From Octadecabacter sp. (GTDB lineage Bacteria > Pseudomonadota > Alphaproteobacteria > Rhodobacterales > Rhodobacteraceae): a stretch of DNA of 64,000 bases. The translations under genes and the position numbers were made by a program. The stretch lies in contig JAPKAD010000001.1 in assembly GCA_028825445.1 (NCBI GenBank), positions 124,001-188,000 on the forward strand. The letters run 5' to 3'. The notes under the pieces are model-generated. The model was not told the DNA's origin. It worked only from the letters and a program-made list of their open reading frames with translations, and made no database searches. Below, piece by piece: positions 18,517 through 26,611 of this stretch. Position 1 is the stretch's first letter; each line of letters begins with the position of its first letter.

Positions 18517-19367
18517 TGGATACCCTGCTTTTACCGTTCCAGTTTGCTTTCATGCAGAACGCGTTTTACATCTCGATTATCGTGTCTGTTCCAACTGCCT
18601 TATTGTCGTGTTTTCTAGTGATGAAAGGCTGGGCGCTGATGGGTGATGCCGTCAGTCACGCGGTGCTGCCGGGCATTGTTCTGGCCTATATCATCGGTAT
18701 CCCGCTAATCATTGGTGCGTTCGTCGCTGGCATGACTTGTGCGCTTGCTACTGGTTATCTGTCCACGAACAGCCGCGTGAAACAGGACACCGTTATGGGT
18801 GTTGTATTTTCGGGCATGTTTGGTGTCGGCATCGTACTTTACGTCTCGGTTGAGACAAGCGCGCATCTTGACCACATTCTATTTGGCAACATGCTAGGTG
18901 TTGAACCACATGAGCTTTGGACTGCTGGCATGATCTCTGCGGGCGTTGGTCTGATACTGGCGCTAAAATGGAAAGATTGGTTGCTGCACAGCTTTGACCC
19001 CGCGCAGGCACGCGCATCAGGTCTTTGGGTCAATTGGCTGCACTATGGATTGCTCGCAGCACTTTCGCTGACGATTGTGGCCACTCTATCTGCTGCAGGC
19101 CTGATCCTTGCGATTGGTTTACTGATTGCACCGGGTGCCATCGCATTCTTGGTCGCGCGCAAGTTTTCCACGATGCTATGGGTGTCCGTAATAGTATGTA
19201 TGGTATCGATGCTGTTGGGAACTTATGCCAGTTTCTTCCTTGACAGTGCCCCTGCGCCAACGATCATTCTTGTTATGACCGCATTATTTATCGCAGCGTT
19301 TATCAGACGTCAGATCATCACGCGGAGAACTTCTATGCAGCGGATAGAAGATGTGGTAAATTCTTGA
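18516..19367 (+). CDS. sitD: Manganese/iron ABC transporter, second permease
   Basis: This 283-residue ABC-3 family permease is a paralogue of sitC, with the matching motif LVMKGWALMGDAVSHAVLPG near the N-terminus and about eight helices. The SitABCD arrangement with two permease genes is typical for Mn/Fe uptake in alphaproteobacteria. Its ATG overlaps the sitC stop. Directly downstream lie the remains of a Fur/Irr-type regulator gene on the same strand. Confidence 0.94.
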   Translation: MDTLLLPFQFAFMQNAFYISIIVSVPTALLSCFLVMKGWALMGDAVSHAVLPGIVLAYIIGIPLIIGAFVAGMTCALATGYLSTNSRVKQDTVMGVVFSGMFGVGIVLYVSVETSAHLDHILFGNMLGVEPHELWTAGMISAGVGLILALKWKDWLLHSFDPAQARASGLWVNWLHYGLLAALSLTIVATLSAAGLILAIGLLIAPGAIAFLVARKFSTMLWVSVIVCMVSMLLGTYASFFLDSAPAPTIILVMTALFIAAFIRRQIITRRTSMQRIEDVVNS

Positions 19368-19381
19368 TCTATGATGATGAC

Positions 19382-19619
19382 ATGGCGGCGCACCTGTCTG
19401 TGCATGGCGTGCGCCCCACACGGCAACGGCATGCGATTGCTAATGTCCTTTTCAAAAGACGGAGGGGCCATATCGATGAAACGGGCCTGTACGCATAGTT
19501 TTGGAAATTTAGAGTCAAAAGTGTTTCTTGAGACTGTTTGCAATATGTTTAACGCGTACGGCAAAATATGATTTGTGCGATTCGACACCTTCGGTGAAGG
19601 TAGACAGAAATTTATATGG
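19382..19619 (+). pseudogene. Broken Fur-superfamily regulator gene (Irr/Mur-like) next to sitABCD
   Basis: Pieces of a Fur-type protein appear in order. The frame from ATG 19382 reads LSVHGVRPTRQRHAIANVLF then HIDETGLYA, matching the winged-helix start (G-x-RPTRQR-x-AI...LLF...H...LY) of the family, and stops at TAG 19496. In another frame, 19518-19571 reads KVFLETVCNMFNAYGK, matching the helix VSLATVYNTLNxF. Then 19581-19619 reads FDTFGEGRQKFIW, matching the FDT-x-HHHFF stretch of Irr/Fur. Stops, a frameshift and a deletion make it non-functional. The exact subfamily is uncertain. Confidence 0.72.
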
Positions 19620-20138
19620 CTATAAGCAAAAATCATTTATTTTTCGTCGTTTTAAAAAATTGTTTTTTAAATAGAATGTTAACCTACCATAAATCAAAAA
19701 ATTACTGACATCTCCTGATAGCAATTAAAAACTGGGCGTAGATGCAGTCATTAATAACTTTTATTTTTAAATTATTTCTTGCGGCTGCCAATAAGCCCAA
19801 CGGAATCACTGTTAGTTAAACAGATAAAGTGCAGTTGGACTTGTGTACCAATTTTGCTAAATAATTAGCCTTACTGATATCAAAATTCACTTTGTATACT
19901 TAACTTTTCTTGGTTGCGACCGAAGTGAAAGTTTTTCTGCCTTCAGCGTCAAAATTTGGCTGCCTTAGCATCTGTCAACGAGGGTTCATATTTTGCCTTG
20001 CTTTACCCATTCAAAATTTAGTTGGTTACAAAAATCCAGAGCTGGCATTGATTTAACTGCAGCGAATGCCCGATTCAGCACTCGTATTAGACATTGCTCC
20101 GCTTGACACTTTGCCCACCTCACGCCAACCGTTGATCT
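19620..20138. other. AT-rich gap before trkH
   Basis: About 520 bp without an intact gene. TTGACA at 20103-20108 lies 30 bp before the trkH start and could be a -35 element, but I cannot point to a convincing -10. Nothing else is recognisable. Confidence 0.4.
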
Positions 20139-21590
20139 ATGTTTGACGTGCGCCCTGTGGGATATGTGATTGGCCTTCTGGTTGCGGCCCTAGGGTTCAC
20201 TATGTTCGCGCCTTTGTTAGCTGATTTGGTGGCTGGAAATGGCCATTGGACAGTTTTCTTTGAAAGTGCAGTTATAACCATTCTGGTTGGTGGGCTTGTG
20301 GCACTTGCGTGTCACAACGGTGTATCTTCAGGCCTGACCATCCGTCAGACTTTCTTGCTAACAACACTTGTTTGGCTGACATTGCCGTTGTTTGGATCTT
20401 TGCCTTTTATGTTAGGCGTATCCGAGTTGAACTTCACTGATGCGTTCTTTGAGGCGATGTCGGGCCTTACAACTACAGGTGCTACGGTTATTATTGAGAT
20501 AGAAGGCTTAACTGAAGGATTAAAGCTTTGGCGTGCAATCATGCAATGGTTAGGTGGCATCGGTATCATCGTTGTAGCGATGGTATTTCTTCCCGAATTA
20601 CGCGTTGGTGGCATGCAAATATTTCGTTCAGAGTCTTTTGACACTATGGGTAAAATTTTGCCTCGAGCGGCTGAAATTTCGAGTCGTATTTCAGTAATCT
20701 ATGTTGCAATCACACTTGCTTGCGCCATTTGTTATTTTATCGTTGGGCTTAATTCATTTGACGCAATCACTCATGCAATGACAACTGTGTCGACAGGTGG
20801 ATTTGCAAACTACGATAATTCGTTTGGGGCGTTCAGCGCGGGAACACATTACGTCGCTAGCATGTTTATGATCCTCGCGGCGTTGCCATTTGTGAGGTAT
20901 GTGCAACTTATTTCTGGCAATGGCGTAAAGCCACTGATTTTTGACAGCCAAATCCGCACCTTTTTTGTTGTGGTTTTTGTATTGGTTCTGTTAATGACTA
21001 TATGGTTGTGGCGAACGTTTCATGGATTTGGTGAAGCAGGCTTTCGTGAAGCGCTTTTTAACGTTACATCCATCATTACTGGAACAGGTTTTGCCAGTGC
21101 GGATTACATGCAATGGGGTCCGTTCGCAGTTACGATGTTTTTCTTTATTGGCTTGATCGGGGGGTGCGCTGGATCAACAGCTTGTAGCGTTAAAATTTTT
21201 CGTTATCAGTTGCTGTTTACTTCTATCAAAGCACAAATCCGTCGCATTCATTCGCCCCATGGTATTTTCACCCCGCGCTATCAGGGGCGCGCAGTCAGTG
21301 ACGATGTCTTAAACTCGGTCATGGCGTTTTTTGTGGCGTTCATGGTTGCGATTGGTGTCGTTGGCGTGGCGCTTGCATTAACGGGGTTGGATTTCATCAC
21401 TTCAATTTCAGGTGCTGCAACAGCGTTGGCCAACGTGGGGCCGGGATTGGGCACAGAAATTGGACCAGCAGGCAATTTTGCAGGCATTAACGATACCGCA
21501 AAGTGGATTTTGGCTATCGCAATGTTGGTGGGACGGCTTGAAATTTTGGCTGTTTTTACCATTCTTAGCTGGCATTTCTGGAGAGAATAA
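20139..21590 (+). CDS. trkH: Trk-type potassium uptake protein TrkH
   Basis: This 483-residue inner-membrane K+ channel protein of the Trk/Ktr/HKT superfamily has four pore-like repeats. The filter segments are visible as SGLTTTGATVI, TTVSTGGFANYD, ITGTGFASADY and LANVGPGLGTE. It normally works with the NAD-binding regulator TrkA, which is not in this window. Length fits TrkH. The downstream ThDP enzyme begins 2 bp after the stop, so the two are probably cotranscribed although their functions are unrelated. Confidence 0.94.
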   Translation: MFDVRPVGYVIGLLVAALGFTMFAPLLADLVAGNGHWTVFFESAVITILVGGLVALACHNGVSSGLTIRQTFLLTTLVWLTLPLFGSLPFMLGVSELNFTDAFFEAMSGLTTTGATVIIEIEGLTEGLKLWRAIMQWLGGIGIIVVAMVFLPELRVGGMQIFRSESFDTMGKILPRAAEISSRISVIYVAITLACAICYFIVGLNSFDAITHAMTTVSTGGFANYDNSFGAFSAGTHYVASMFMILAALPFVRYVQLISGNGVKPLIFDSQIRTFFVVVFVLVLLMTIWLWRTFHGFGEAGFREALFNVTSIITGTGFASADYMQWGPFAVTMFFFIGLIGGCAGSTACSVKIFRYQLLFTSIKAQIRRIHSPHGIFTPRYQGRAVSDDVLNSVMAFFVAFMVAIGVVGVALALTGLDFITSISGAATALANVGPGLGTEIGPAGNFAGINDTAKWILAIAMLVGRLEILAVFTILSWHFWRE

Positions 21591-21592
21591 AA

Positions 21593-23176
21593 ATGACGAT
21601 AAGACCTTTAGGCGCCCAAATTTCCCACATGCTCAAAGATCGTGGCATTGATGTGATTTTTGGTATCCCAGGTGTCCACAATCAAGAAATGTATCGTGGG
21701 ATCGAAGAAGCGGGCATTACTCATGTTCTGGCTCGCCATGAACAGGGTGCTGGCTTTATGGCCGACGGTTACGCACGCGCATCTAATAAACCGGGTGTTT
21801 GTTACGTGATTACTGGGCCAGGTGTTCTGAACGCGCTGACACCTATGGGGCAGGCCTATTCTGACAGTGTCCCTGTGTTGATGTTGGCATCCTGTTTGGA
21901 TGAAATTGTTTTCGAAAAGGGCCAGCTGCACCAGATGAGGGACCAAGAAGGTGCTGCTGAAAGCGTCACCGATTGGTCTGTTACCGCGCGTACGGTTGAC
22001 GCGGTCTATGGTCTGATTGACTTTGCTTTCACTGAATTTGCGACCAAGCGGAAACGCCCCAAAGCGATCCATGTGCCCATTAAACTGCTTGAAGCTGAAT
22101 CTAGTATGCCGCCTAATGCTGTACCTGAACGGAACTGTAAAACTGATGACACCTTAGTCATAGGCGACATAGCCGATCTGCTACAGAACGCTGAACGCCC
22201 ACTGATCATCGCAGGTGGTGGTTGTGTTGGCGCTGATGAGGCACTGCGGATCGTTACGCAAGTAACTGGGGCGGCAAGTTTCAGTACCTACGCAGGCCGT
22301 GGCGTGTTTGCGCATGATGACCCGTTGCACTTTGGTTCAAACCTGTCGCGCGCGGGATCGCAGGTCATCATCGGACAGGCAGACGTTGTTTTTGCTATTG
22401 GAACCGAATTGGCTGAGGTTGATATTTGGCGATCAGAATTGGGACATACCGGAACATTTATTCGCGTTGATATCGATCCAGAGATGCTGACATCCCGACC
22501 ACGCACCGATGTGGCGCTTTGTGCTGATGCGTCGATAACTTTGATTGCCCTTATGGATAAAATTCATCGAGAAGTTCCAACAAAATGGACAGCCGCAGAG
22601 GTCGTCCAGGCCCGGTCTGGCTGGCGTTTAGAAATCGAAGTGGAACGCCCTGGCCTACCTCTGATTATTGATACTGTTCGCGCTGCAATGCCGGATAATG
22701 CGATGATTTATTCTGACATGACGGGCTTTGCCTACGCTGCACAAGACATTTGGCCGATGAAACACGCCGGTCATTGGCACCACCCGTTCGGGTTCGGCAC
22801 GCTTGGTTACGCGTTACCTGCGTCCATCGGGGGCGCTGTTGCCCGCAAAGATCGGCCGACGGTATGCATCATTGGCGACTATGGGTTGCAATATACGATT
22901 GCGGAACTTGGCACAGCCGTAGAACTTGGGCTGCCATTAGCGATTATTTTGTGGGATAATGGAAAACTGGGCGAGATTGAGAATTCTATGATAAGTGCCC
23001 AGATTCCACCCAACGCAGTAATCCAGCGGAATCCTGACTTTTTGGCGCTGGCTAGAGCTTATGGCGCGCTTGCGGCGCAACCGGCAACACTTTCAGATAT
23101 TGCGCCGGCATTAGACGCTGCGTTTAAAGCTAATGTTCCGACACTTATTCGCCTGACGCCAGAGCTTGCCACTTGA
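21593..23176 (+). CDS. Thiamine-diphosphate-dependent decarboxylase, probable 5-guanidino-2-oxopentanoate decarboxylase
   Basis: This 527-residue enzyme has the acetolactate-synthase-like fold. The N-terminal PYR domain has FGIPGVHNQEMYRGIEEAGI and RHEQGAGFMADGYARAS. The C-terminal PP domain has the ThDP motif GDYGLQYTIAELGTAVELGL ending in WDNGKLGEIE. Relatives in Roseobacter genomes are annotated as acting on the 2-oxo acid from arginine transamination (AruI-like). The fold and cofactor are sure; the substrate is inferred. It ends 6 bp before the convergent protease-like gene. Confidence 0.8.
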   Translation: MTIRPLGAQISHMLKDRGIDVIFGIPGVHNQEMYRGIEEAGITHVLARHEQGAGFMADGYARASNKPGVCYVITGPGVLNALTPMGQAYSDSVPVLMLASCLDEIVFEKGQLHQMRDQEGAAESVTDWSVTARTVDAVYGLIDFAFTEFATKRKRPKAIHVPIKLLEAESSMPPNAVPERNCKTDDTLVIGDIADLLQNAERPLIIAGGGCVGADEALRIVTQVTGAASFSTYAGRGVFAHDDPLHFGSNLSRAGSQVIIGQADVVFAIGTELAEVDIWRSELGHTGTFIRVDIDPEMLTSRPRTDVALCADASITLIALMDKIHREVPTKWTAAEVVQARSGWRLEIEVERPGLPLIIDTVRAAMPDNAMIYSDMTGFAYAAQDIWPMKHAGHWHHPFGFGTLGYALPASIGGAVARKDRPTVCIIGDYGLQYTIAELGTAVELGLPLAIILWDNGKLGEIENSMISAQIPPNAVIQRNPDFLALARAYGALAAQPATLSDIAPALDAAFKANVPTLIRLTPELAT

Positions 23177-23182
23177 AGAAGT

Positions 23183-24925
23183 CTAGTCGCTCCAGCAGCT
23201 GACAAGAACTGCCATGTTGGCGGCCATCAGAGTCATGGTTTCCGGCGTCATGTAGCCTTCGGTCTTCGTTGTCAAAATGTCCAAGCCCGCGTTAGTAATT
23301 GACGCCACAATCTGGTTGGCATCCACAGAGAATGAAACCTCTGCTGGCAGAATCTGGCCGTTTTTTTGCGTCTTAGGCAATAACATCCCTAAGACCGCAC
23401 CGCTGTTGTCATAGACTGGCCCACCTGCATCACCAGGCTGTGCAAAAATTGACAGTCGTTTGACCTCGTCTTCGCCGTTCAGCCCGCGAATATCTGCAAG
23501 TTTTCCAAATGTGAGTGCAGGCGTTGTTAACACACCGCCATAAGGAAAACCCGCAACAGCGACTTCAGCGTTCAGCCGTGGCACGCCAGTTTGAAATTCT
23601 GCAATGGCAGGGGGTGCAATACGTGTAGTTGGGCGCAAGACGGCAAGCCCTAGCGCGACATCCTGGTGCACCACTGTCATGTCATGCTCCATCCCGAGGG
23701 TAATTGATGTGCATTCGCTAATTGCTTCAAGCGTGGTCAAAACATCACCTGCACTATTTATATAGAAACCAGAACGATCGCGGATTGGTGTTCGCAAGGC
23801 CAAACCTGCAATCATATTAATAGTCTGATCTTCGTTTGGGCGCACGGTTGATGGGTCGAGCACACCACTGATTGTCTTAAAGCTTGCGATCATCTCACCA
23901 AGCACACGGCGGCGACGTTCGTCATCCTCCACTGGCCAGACCAGCGTAAAACCTTTGATCTCCCCATTTTCCAATTGAACTGATGTAAAGGATTTAACTG
24001 TTTCGTTTGTGCCTTCGATTGTGAAACTGCGATCGCGACGGCTTCGTTCCCCGTTGGGTGGAATGATCGCAAGTGTTTGTAGGATTTCGTAAAGTCCGGA
24101 CAACCGTGCTTGGTCGCCAGGTTGCGAGATCAACAAAACCTGAGCCGCGACATCACCCGACGCATCGAAACGTGCGAACGGGGGCTGATACTCGGAAAAC
24201 TTTACCACGCCAGTTGGGATCTGCATCTCAATACCGGACGAAACATCGCGTACCAATTGTAGGCCCATACCATCGAGAATGGAATTATAAGCACCGAGTA
24301 ATTCGGCCCGCTGACCTTTTGTCAAAATACCCGTTGGTTCATGGCTATTCATTTTTTGCCATAAAAACATCGATTGCCGAGTGCCGCGCCCATAAAGCCC
24401 GTCAATCGCACCATTGTAAAATCCAGCCCATTGCATTGCAGTTTGCAATACCTGTTTTTCATTATTATCAAGGGCTTGTTCGCTGTCTATCGCCTCACGC
24501 AGGGTTTCATTGGAGGGCAAAATAGGGTCGGGATCAACATTGGAAGTCGATGTCTGATCCAGTGCAGTTGCTTCTACAGCTACAGGATTATCAGGGGCTG
24601 TGACGCTGATAGGCCAGAATTGCGTGCGAAAGCGATCGCCGTCGACAATGTAGCTATCAACAGGGATCACACGCGCATTGCGCAAACGGTTCAGCTGTGT
24701 CTCTGCATAATTTGGTGTATAGGGGCCGAGAGCGATACCATACCAGTTCCCTGGTAGAGTGAATCCTGTCACGTCCATCACACCTGCGGATGCATAACCA
24801 CGTGCGGCGCTTTGTGCGCCAGTCAATGTCTGTTGGGCTTCGACCTGAACCCAAACGCTTTGCTGGGCTGCAGCAGGGAGGGCTATAAAAATGCTAAAAA
24901 TTAATATTGATAAAATGCGAGCCAT
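23183..24925 (-). CDS. Secreted trypsin-fold protein with peptidoglycan-binding domain, apparently catalytically inactive
   Basis: This 580-residue protein has a signal peptide (ILIFSIFIALPAAAQ). A SPOR-like region lies at about 22-105 (VWVQVEAQQTLTGAQSAARG), and a PGBD1-type peptidoglycan-binding domain follows at about 150-215 (AMQWAGFYNGAIDGLYGRGT). The C-terminal half is trypsin-like (YINSAGDVLTT, DVALGLAVLRP, QPGDAGGPVYDNSGAVLGML). The catalytic Ser position is Ala (GDAGGP, Ala500), and the usual His region reads LTTLEAISEC. I infer a periplasmic binding or scaffold protein rather than a protease. It is convergent with the ThDP enzyme gene. Confidence 0.8.
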   Translation of the reverse strand: MARILSILIFSIFIALPAAAQQSVWVQVEAQQTLTGAQSAARGYASAGVMDVTGFTLPGNWYGIALGPYTPNYAETQLNRLRNARVIPVDSYIVDGDRFRTQFWPISVTAPDNPVAVEATALDQTSTSNVDPDPILPSNETLREAIDSEQALDNNEKQVLQTAMQWAGFYNGAIDGLYGRGTRQSMFLWQKMNSHEPTGILTKGQRAELLGAYNSILDGMGLQLVRDVSSGIEMQIPTGVVKFSEYQPPFARFDASGDVAAQVLLISQPGDQARLSGLYEILQTLAIIPPNGERSRRDRSFTIEGTNETVKSFTSVQLENGEIKGFTLVWPVEDDERRRRVLGEMIASFKTISGVLDPSTVRPNEDQTINMIAGLALRTPIRDRSGFYINSAGDVLTTLEAISECTSITLGMEHDMTVVHQDVALGLAVLRPTTRIAPPAIAEFQTGVPRLNAEVAVAGFPYGGVLTTPALTFGKLADIRGLNGEDEVKRLSIFAQPGDAGGPVYDNSGAVLGMLLPKTQKNGQILPAEVSFSVDANQIVASITNAGLDILTTKTEGYMTPETMTLMAANMAVLVSCWSD

Positions 24926-25081
24926 GTCTTTGTATTTTTCCTTAAAAAGATTGCTTAATAGCTACTTCAATCATGCGTTCTGCGCAATTTATCAATTTTA
25001 CCCCCCCAATATACATTCAAAGTGGCTTTATCTGTAAAGAGACGGGACCGATTTCCCTTAAATTATAGACATTTGTGCACA

Positions 25082-25110
25082 TTGACCCTCGCGGCGCAGC
25101 AACCTATGCA
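25082..25110 (+). promoter_or_regulatory. Putative promoter of the glyQ operon
   Basis: TTGACC (25082-25087) is followed after exactly 17 bp by TATGCA (25105-25110), 26 bp before the glyQ start. Both boxes are close to the sigma-70 consensus. Confidence 0.5.
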
Positions 25111-25136
25111 AGCTTCAGTTATGCAAGAGGGCTCCA

Positions 25137-26066
25137 ATGGCCAATACACCGCGCAGTTTTCAAGAAATCATCCTTCGCCTGCAGGCGTATTGGGCATCCA
25201 AAGGTTGTGCTATTATGCAGCCCTATGACCTTGAAGTCGGAGCGGGTACGTTCCATCCTGCTACGACTCTGCGCAGTCTTGGGACTGTCCCATGGGCCGC
25301 AGCCTACGTACAACCATCGCGTCGTCCAACGGATGGACGCTACGGCGAAAATCCGAACCGTTTGCAACACTATTATCAGTTTCAAGTTTTAATCAAACCT
25401 AGCCCGCCCGATTTGCAGGACCTTTATCTGGGGTCACTGAAGGCCATTGGAGTGGACATGGACCTGCATGATATTCGATTTGTTGAAGACGACTGGGAAA
25501 GCCCGACTTTAGGTGCTTGGGGTCTTGGCTGGGAAGTTTGGTGTGATGGTATGGAAGTGTCACAATTTACTTATTTTCAGCAAGTTGGTGGCCACGAATG
25601 TCATCCCGTGTCCGGTGAGTTAACATTTGGGCTAGAGCGCCTTGCAATGTATGTACTAGGTGCTGACCACGTCATGGACATGCCCTATAATGACCCTCAG
25701 TCGCTGATCCCATTGACCTATGGCGACGTGTTCAAGCAGGCGGAACAAGAATATTCACGCTTTAACTTTGATATCGCGGATACAGACATTCTGCTTAAGC
25801 ACTTTGAAGATGCTGAATGCGAATGTGCTGCAATCCTTTCCCATGATCATATTGATCCGAAAACGGGTCACAAAATAGTCATGGCGCAACCCGCTTATGA
25901 TCAGGCGATCAAAGCCAGCCACCTTTTTAATCTTCTTGATGCGCGTGGTGTAATTTCCGTTACTGAGCGCCAAGCCTATATTGGTCGTGTTCGCGCGTTG
26001 TCAAAACTATGTGCTGATGCTTTTCTGCAAACCACAGCTGGTGGACACACTGAGGACGCAGCATGA
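25137..26066 (+). CDS. glyQ: Glycyl-tRNA synthetase alpha subunit
   Basis: This 309-residue catalytic subunit of the alpha2-beta2 glycyl-tRNA synthetase begins [20 protein letters not shown] and continues [20 protein letters not shown], the class II motif region of this family. It then shows [20 protein letters not shown] and HHYQFQV-like motif 2 strings. It charges tRNA-Gly together with GlyS. The ribosome site GAGGG lies 5 bp upstream. The stop overlaps the next start (ATGA), and glyS follows, forming one operon. Confidence 0.97.
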   Translation: MANTPRSFQEIILRLQAYWASKGCAIMQPYDLEVGAGTFHPATTLRSLGTVPWAAAYVQPSRRPTDGRYGENPNRLQHYYQFQVLIKPSPPDLQDLYLGSLKAIGVDMDLHDIRFVEDDWESPTLGAWGLGWEVWCDGMEVSQFTYFQQVGGHECHPVSGELTFGLERLAMYVLGADHVMDMPYNDPQSLIPLTYGDVFKQAEQEYSRFNFDIADTDILLKHFEDAECECAAILSHDHIDPKTGHKIVMAQPAYDQAIKASHLFNLLDARGVISVTERQAYIGRVRALSKLCADAFLQTTAGGHTEDAA

Positions 26067-26611
26067 ACGCCACCCGCGTTGCGATTGTTGCCATATTGGG
26101 CTCATCCGTAATTTTTGGGGCTTTGATGTACTATCAGCTTGTCTATGCGGGCTACGTTGAATTGACCGCAACTGAGATTGGAGAAATCCAATTGATTAGC
26201 ATTATATCGGGTGATCCAGAGCCGTTGTTATTGGAAAATGTAAAAGGCATAGACTCAGTAGTAGACGGCGTCCGTCTGTCTAGCAGTGTATCCTACCGCG
26301 CTTGTTTTATGACACAACAAAGCCAAGCCAAGCTGATAGAAGCTTATGTGATCATGAACGATGCAGTACCTTTGACTGCTCCGCCGTGGTTTGATTGTTT
26401 TGATGCCCGTGCAATCGGTCAGTCGCTTGAAGATGGTGTTGCTACTGCATTCATGAGTCAAGAAAATATTACATTTGGGGTCGATCGCGTCGTGGCTGTG
26501 TTACCAAATGGTTATGGTTTTGTGTGGCATCAACTCAACTCCTGCGGTAATGCTGTCTTTTCTGGTGATCCAACCCCAGATCATTGCCCAGACTTGCCTG
26601 AGGACTTTTAA
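26063..26611 (+). CDS. Small membrane-anchored protein between glyQ and glyS (DUF6446-like)
   Basis: This 182-residue protein has one N-terminal hydrophobic helix ([20 protein letters not shown]), so the rest probably faces the periplasm. The soluble part has four to five cysteines ([34 protein letters not shown]), compatible with disulfides. A gene of this type sits between glyQ and glyS in many Rhodobacterales and is annotated DUF6446. It overlaps glyQ by 4 bp and abuts glyS, so it is translationally coupled to both. Its function is unknown. Confidence 0.75.
   Translation: MNATRVAIVAILGSSVIFGALMYYQLVYAGYVELTATEIGEIQLISIISGDPEPLLLENVKGIDSVVDGVRLSSSVSYRACFMTQQSQAKLIEAYVIMNDAVPLTAPPWFDCFDARAIGQSLEDGVATAFMSQENITFGVDRVVAVLPNGYGFVWHQLNSCGNAVFSGDPTPDHCPDLPEDF

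Noticed and set aside
20103-20138. TTGACA shortly before trkH as a promoter
   Set aside because: No acceptable -10 hexamer at 16-18 bp, and the spacing would place the transcript start at or after the ATG.
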